NCBI GenBank assembly: GCA_964023205.1
Contig: OZ026835.1
Coordinates: 38,475,083 to 38,539,082, forward strand
Direction: 5' to 3'
Source: Lutraria lutraria
Taxonomy: Eukaryota; Mollusca; Bivalvia; Venerida; Mactridae
DNA length: 64,000 nucleotides
The notes under the pieces are model-generated. The model was not told the DNA's origin, ran no database searches, and saw nothing but the letters and a program-made list of their open reading frames with translations. A program made the translations under genes and the position numbers. Below are positions 60,025 to 64,000 of the stretch, in pieces; the first letter of the stretch is position 1, and each line of letters starts with the position of its first letter.

Positions 60025-60474
60025 GTAACAGAATTTTTTTTTTATTTCTCTGCTGAAGTGTGGTAATTGTACCCCGACAGTTCTGTAACTACAAGTCAAT
60101 TATACCAATTCATGTCATTTTTTCTATCCTTTTTACATGGATTATACTTGTTGCTTATCCTTTTTTTTTAAATGTGCACTACGTGATCATGAGTTAGTGA
60201 TGTTCCATAAAACTACATTACATGTGTATATAAAATGTACCCTGACAGTATCTAAACCATGATCTCTGTGTACAGAATGCAATATACATAGAATGGTGCA
60301 CTATCATACTTGAATAAATGCACTCTACAAATTTTATACACCAGATATTCATTTTTTCAGTTAATAGGAAAGTTGTTCAACTATTTTATATGGTTAAAGG
60401 ATTAGATTTTGTTTATTCAAGATGGCAAAGTGGAAATGACCTAAAACATGACATTCTGGTTGTATGTATTGTAG

Positions 60475-60887
60475 GTTATCAGACAGTAGATAGTCTTTAC
60501 CCAAGAAGCAACACCATGTTTGTAGATGATGCTGCTAGTCGTAGTCAGGCACTCGCCAATCTAAAAGCCTCCAGTTCTTTGAATGCTACTGCTTGCAATG
60601 GACAAGGCTTTACTGCTATGCCAAGGGGCCACAAGAATCTCTCTGTACAAGAACAAGCTGGCATCAACACAACTTACCCTGGACGAACAGAGTACATGAC
60701 AAGATATAAGCGTCCACCACAAGATGTTCGCACCAGCGACTTTATTGTAAACCCAACACCTAATTTCAAGTTACACGGCCGACCATTGGGGCTGACAACG
60801 TATACTCCAAGCTTTACAGAGTACCAGACAAGATACGAATGGCCTGATGGTAATACAATTGTTAAATTACCATGGAGAAGAAATTAA
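60475..60887 (+). CDS. Exon 5 (last) of the five-exon gene
   Basis: Acceptor attgtag|gt in phase 1; stop TAA at 60885. It encodes G-Y-Q-T-V-D-S-L-Y-P, a middle part with A-M-P-R-G-H-K-N-L and two related blocks, T-E-Y-M-T-R-Y-K-R-P-P and T-E-Y-Q-T-R-Y-E-W-P-D, separated by F-I-V-N-P-T-P-N-F and R-P-L-G-L-T-T-Y-T-P. Repeated T-x-Y-x-x-x-Y motifs with Arg and Pro are typical of small microtubule inner proteins of cilia. On that basis I suggest, with low confidence, an axonemal role. The open frame upstream of 60475 is intron. Confidence 0.82.
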
Positions 60888-61689
60888 GTCATCTTTGAAA
60901 ATGATTATCCAAAGAAATTACTTGTTTGCCTTATATAATGACAGCATTGTAAGTAAATGACATAATAACAGTTGACATGTACATGTATTTGATATTCCCT
61001 ATTCAAAAAGTGTGTATTGTTACTACAATATTTAGATAAACAATTATTAACAATACAAGTTATATCTGCAATATTTAATGCTAACCTTTTACATTTTGCT
61101 CCGTAGTTTCAGACTCTCTTAGGTACTGCCATTTCTATTTTTTCTGGGTTGATTAAATTACTTAATGTTTACTTTACTTGTTGAAAAATTGTAAATATTT
61201 TCATTACATACTTTAAGTATATGAACATTGCTCTTCAGTGATTGACACATCAAGATTTATCAAAGATAATATTGTATTTTTTATATAATTATATATATAT
61301 AATATATACTTGAATGAGTTAATGTTCATATGAATGCGTGACTGTTTTTTTAATGAACTTCATCCACCAAGGGAGACAAATCTTATATTTGCAGTATTCA
61401 AGGTAATTATTTTGAATACAACTTGACCATGACCCAATGTTTTTCTTAAGTTGAATTGATGATTTATAATTGGAGATTATTCTACCATACAGTATTTTAT
61501 AGTTGACAATAGATTATGTAATTGTTCATCTGGAACTTCATCCATAATGAAAGCATTTGTTACATATTCAGTATATGAACATAATGAATCAAAAACTGCT
61601 AGAGTAGATTCATTTATCAATATCAGTATTACCTGTAATCATATATCTATAGTTTTTGTGTTGATATTGTCTGTGATATTCATGACTGC

Positions 61690-61695
61690 AATAAA
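61690..61695 (+). terminator. Candidate poly(A) signal of the five-exon gene
   Basis: AATAAA about 800 nt after the stop codon, followed by T-rich sequence. Further AATAAA hexamers occur near 62205 and 62410, so the 3' end could be longer. Confidence 0.35.
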
Positions 61696-62727
61696 ATTTT
61701 GTTTCAAATCAGGCTGACCACTTTTTTGTGCTAGATGACACTAATGTCAGTTACAGTTAGAATCCTATCAGTGTGCTGTTCTCGAAATGGTGCTAAGCAT
61801 TTAGTTCCTGACCAAATTATGGAAAAGGGAACATTATAATATCAAACAAAACAGCATAATGCTTAACAAATACATGAGTGTCTGCAATAAAAAGACTTTA
61901 AGTTTTCATTTTTTCGATTTTATGAAAATTGACCTTTTTTAGCCCAGAACATTTTTGTTTTGATTAGTTAGTGACATTATCATTGAAATGGTGGTGTTTA
62001 TGTGTTTTAAATATCTTTTCTATATATTCTATCAGGGTTATTTTTATATTTAATGTATACAGATTATATTTTAATTAGTGGAAAGGTAAAAAATCCACAC
62101 AAAAAATCACTACCATCCTATTTGTCAATAAATTATGGCCAAAAATGCTGAATGATTGCATTGTATGAAATTGTGTGATGTTTTTTTGTTTTGTTTCTTT
62201 TGTAAATAAACCATAGAAATATATGTTTACATGGCATAATCTTTCCTTACTAATGTGATAGTGATTTTTGTGAACTAATTTGTTTTATTTTCTTTTTGCA
62301 CAGTGGCATGTACAAAAAATCACTCTATTATGTTTTCTGTTAAAGTTTTAAAGATGAAATGAATGTTTAAGTTTATTTGAATATTTTTCTTAACCTATTA
62401 AAAAGAAGAAAATAAATTGAACATGCCTAGTTTGCAGTTGTTTCTTTCATCCACCAGCCATTGCCAGTTGTATAAATTGAAACCAAATATGTATAATTGA
62501 TACATATAATAATCATAAGTACAGTAAATCCTGTGGCAATGACCACATGTGACCAGATAGCACCTACATTAAGACAGCACATACAAACAGATAGCACCTG
62601 TGAATTATAGACAGCATCTGTATATATATTGCACCTATGAATATATAGCACAAGTGAATTATACATATCACTTTGTTGTAGAAATAAGTTATATTTCAGT
62701 AATTAAAGTCAGCATAAATTAAGCATT

Positions 62728-62733
62728 TTTATT
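62728..62733 (-). terminator. Candidate poly(A) signal of SYF2
   Basis: AATAAA on the minus strand about 805 nt after the SYF2 stop. The SYF2 and five-exon-gene 3' ends converge here. Confidence 0.35.
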
Positions 62734-63537
62734 ATAAAATAATAATCACATCATAAAAATACACGAGGCAGAACTTTGGATCGACTTTTTCACAAAATTA
62801 CATAATTCAATATTTCACAGTATTCAGACAATATTCATGGATGAGGACAATAGAGCAGACACACTCTATATATCATATACAAAATGATGATTTAACAATC
62901 CAATACATGTTAGTAAATTTAAATGCATTTGTCTGACATTAAGATTAAAACAAAACAATTTCAAATTAAAATCTTTCAAAAACAGGAAATCTGATATTTA
63001 AATAATGAACTATTCAGCCAAAGAACATATAACAGTAATATAAAGAATAATTGAAATGCATGATATAATTGTTCTTATAATCAACATGATAAACTATCAC
63101 CTAATAAGACAAAATTACTGTTTTGAAAATACAATGCAATTATATATACATATATATACAATACACTCAAATGTGTGCAGTTCTGGATACTTGTGACGTA
63201 AATTATCTTACACAGCTTGTTAAGAACACCAGTAATTACACAGAGTTTCTGCAATCAGTCAGAAAATAACAAGTGTGTGTATCTCCAGGGTTGGTACAAT
63301 TCATTTACATTTACACTGTATATCATGGCTCTCATTTGACCATTAAAATGGCATTTAGACTCTTCAAATAAATCAAGTTTCTGACACGAGGATTTGTACC
63401 AAATTACTAATACATCAGTAGGAAATTTTGTTGACTATTAAAATTAGAATCAGCTACATAGACCAGTTTAGACCCTCAACTTCTGATGTTGGGTGAACTT
63501 CCTGCATACCACACAACCACAGACACAACTACAGATA

Positions 63538-63703
63538 CTATACTGCTGTTCCTCTCTCCAGATTCTGTTTGATTTCTGCCGTGTATGTTCCATAGAATCT
63601 TTCCAATTTCTTATTAAATTTAGCATTTCTTTCATTGATGTAGTCAATATCGGCGTCTTCATCGTGAGCTCGTCTTCGACTGTACTTAGCTCTCTTTTCA
63701 ATC
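63538..63703 (-). CDS. SYF2: SYF2 pre-mRNA-splicing factor, last coding exon
   Basis: The last 54 codons and stop of SYF2 (GCIP-interacting p29), a component of the spliceosome-associated NTC/catalytic complex in the nucleus. The acceptor is tttttctag|g, so the exon starts with the third base of a codon. It reads [11 protein letters not shown], then [29 protein letters not shown] and Q-N-L-E-R-G-T-A-V, with the stop TAG at 63540-63538. The end is almost identical to the vertebrate protein. Upstream exons lie beyond the right edge. The longer ORF in another frame of this strand is a shadow. It is convergent with the gene at 56544-60887. Confidence 0.95.
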
Positions 63704-64000
63704 CTAGAAAAAAAATGTTCATGATATAATCAAAGTGCTGAAAGGACTTGTGGGAATTGAACTTACATAGACTTGAACTGCAACATGGAATGAGAACCTG
63801 TTTTACAATTGCATGGCAGATGTAGAAAGACATAGTATGTAGATCCACATCAAAATGCATGCGTGCTGAGTGAGTTACAGCTATGGAAAGCTGAACTATT
63901 GTTCAATTTCTAAAAATGGTCCATCAATCATTATCAACATGACTAAAGTATTATTCTTACATAATATTCAACTAACAACTGGTTAAGGAAGACAGCATCA

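Noticed and set aside
63468..63860. 130-residue minus-strand ORF ending near 63468
   Set aside because: It runs through the SYF2 acceptor into the intron in a different frame from the conserved SYF2 sequence, so it is a shadow.

Overview
The window is AT-rich animal DNA with spliced genes and dense interspersed repeats. Two signals point to a bivalve mollusc, possibly a venerid clam: short non-autonomous elements that start with 'aacaagagggcc...ggccctatatcgctcacc' and end with an 'agctcacc...ggtgagctaaaa' hairpin, and a repeat at 14.19-14.41 kb carrying 'gggtttaacgcc' and 'cggcgggcagtta'. Species assignment from these is inference.

Left two thirds (0.6-44.4 kb, minus strand): a long gene, or two adjacent genes, built from small extracellular modules. 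Eleven exons were found: EGF-like at 41.4, 32.5 and 31.4 kb, TSP type-1 at 29.6, 26.5 and 16.1 kb, then EGF-like at 14.8, 12.8, 7.8, 4.95 and 0.6 kb. All are class 1-1 (phase 1 at both ends), so any of them can be skipped, duplicated or shuffled without breaking the frame. A twelfth, short exon may lie at 44.34 kb. Signal peptide, start codon and 3' end are outside the window or not visible. The introns hold most of the repeats. They also hold a degenerate plus-strand gene with a C-terminal CXC-like cysteine cluster (38.5-39.9 kb) and degenerate minus-strand coding fragments (21.6-23.7 kb).

Middle (44.4-56.5 kb): no intact gene seen. It holds a decayed non-LTR retrotransposon with an SGNH-esterase/CCHC ORF1 (51.9-54.4 kb), a tRNA-derived SINE copy and several inverted-repeat (MITE-like) elements.

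Right end: a complete five-exon plus-strand gene (56544-60887) encodes a predicted 356-residue protein with paired T-E-Y-x-T-R-Y motifs, possibly an axonemal microtubule-associated protein. It converges on the last coding exon of SYF2 (63703-63538, minus strand), a spliceosome-associated factor whose C-terminus is almost unchanged from vertebrates.

The most unusual feature is the modular repeat system. Elements with the same terminal hairpins carry unrelated central tandem arrays (families A, B and C), and all of these arrays have periods near 145-165 bp.
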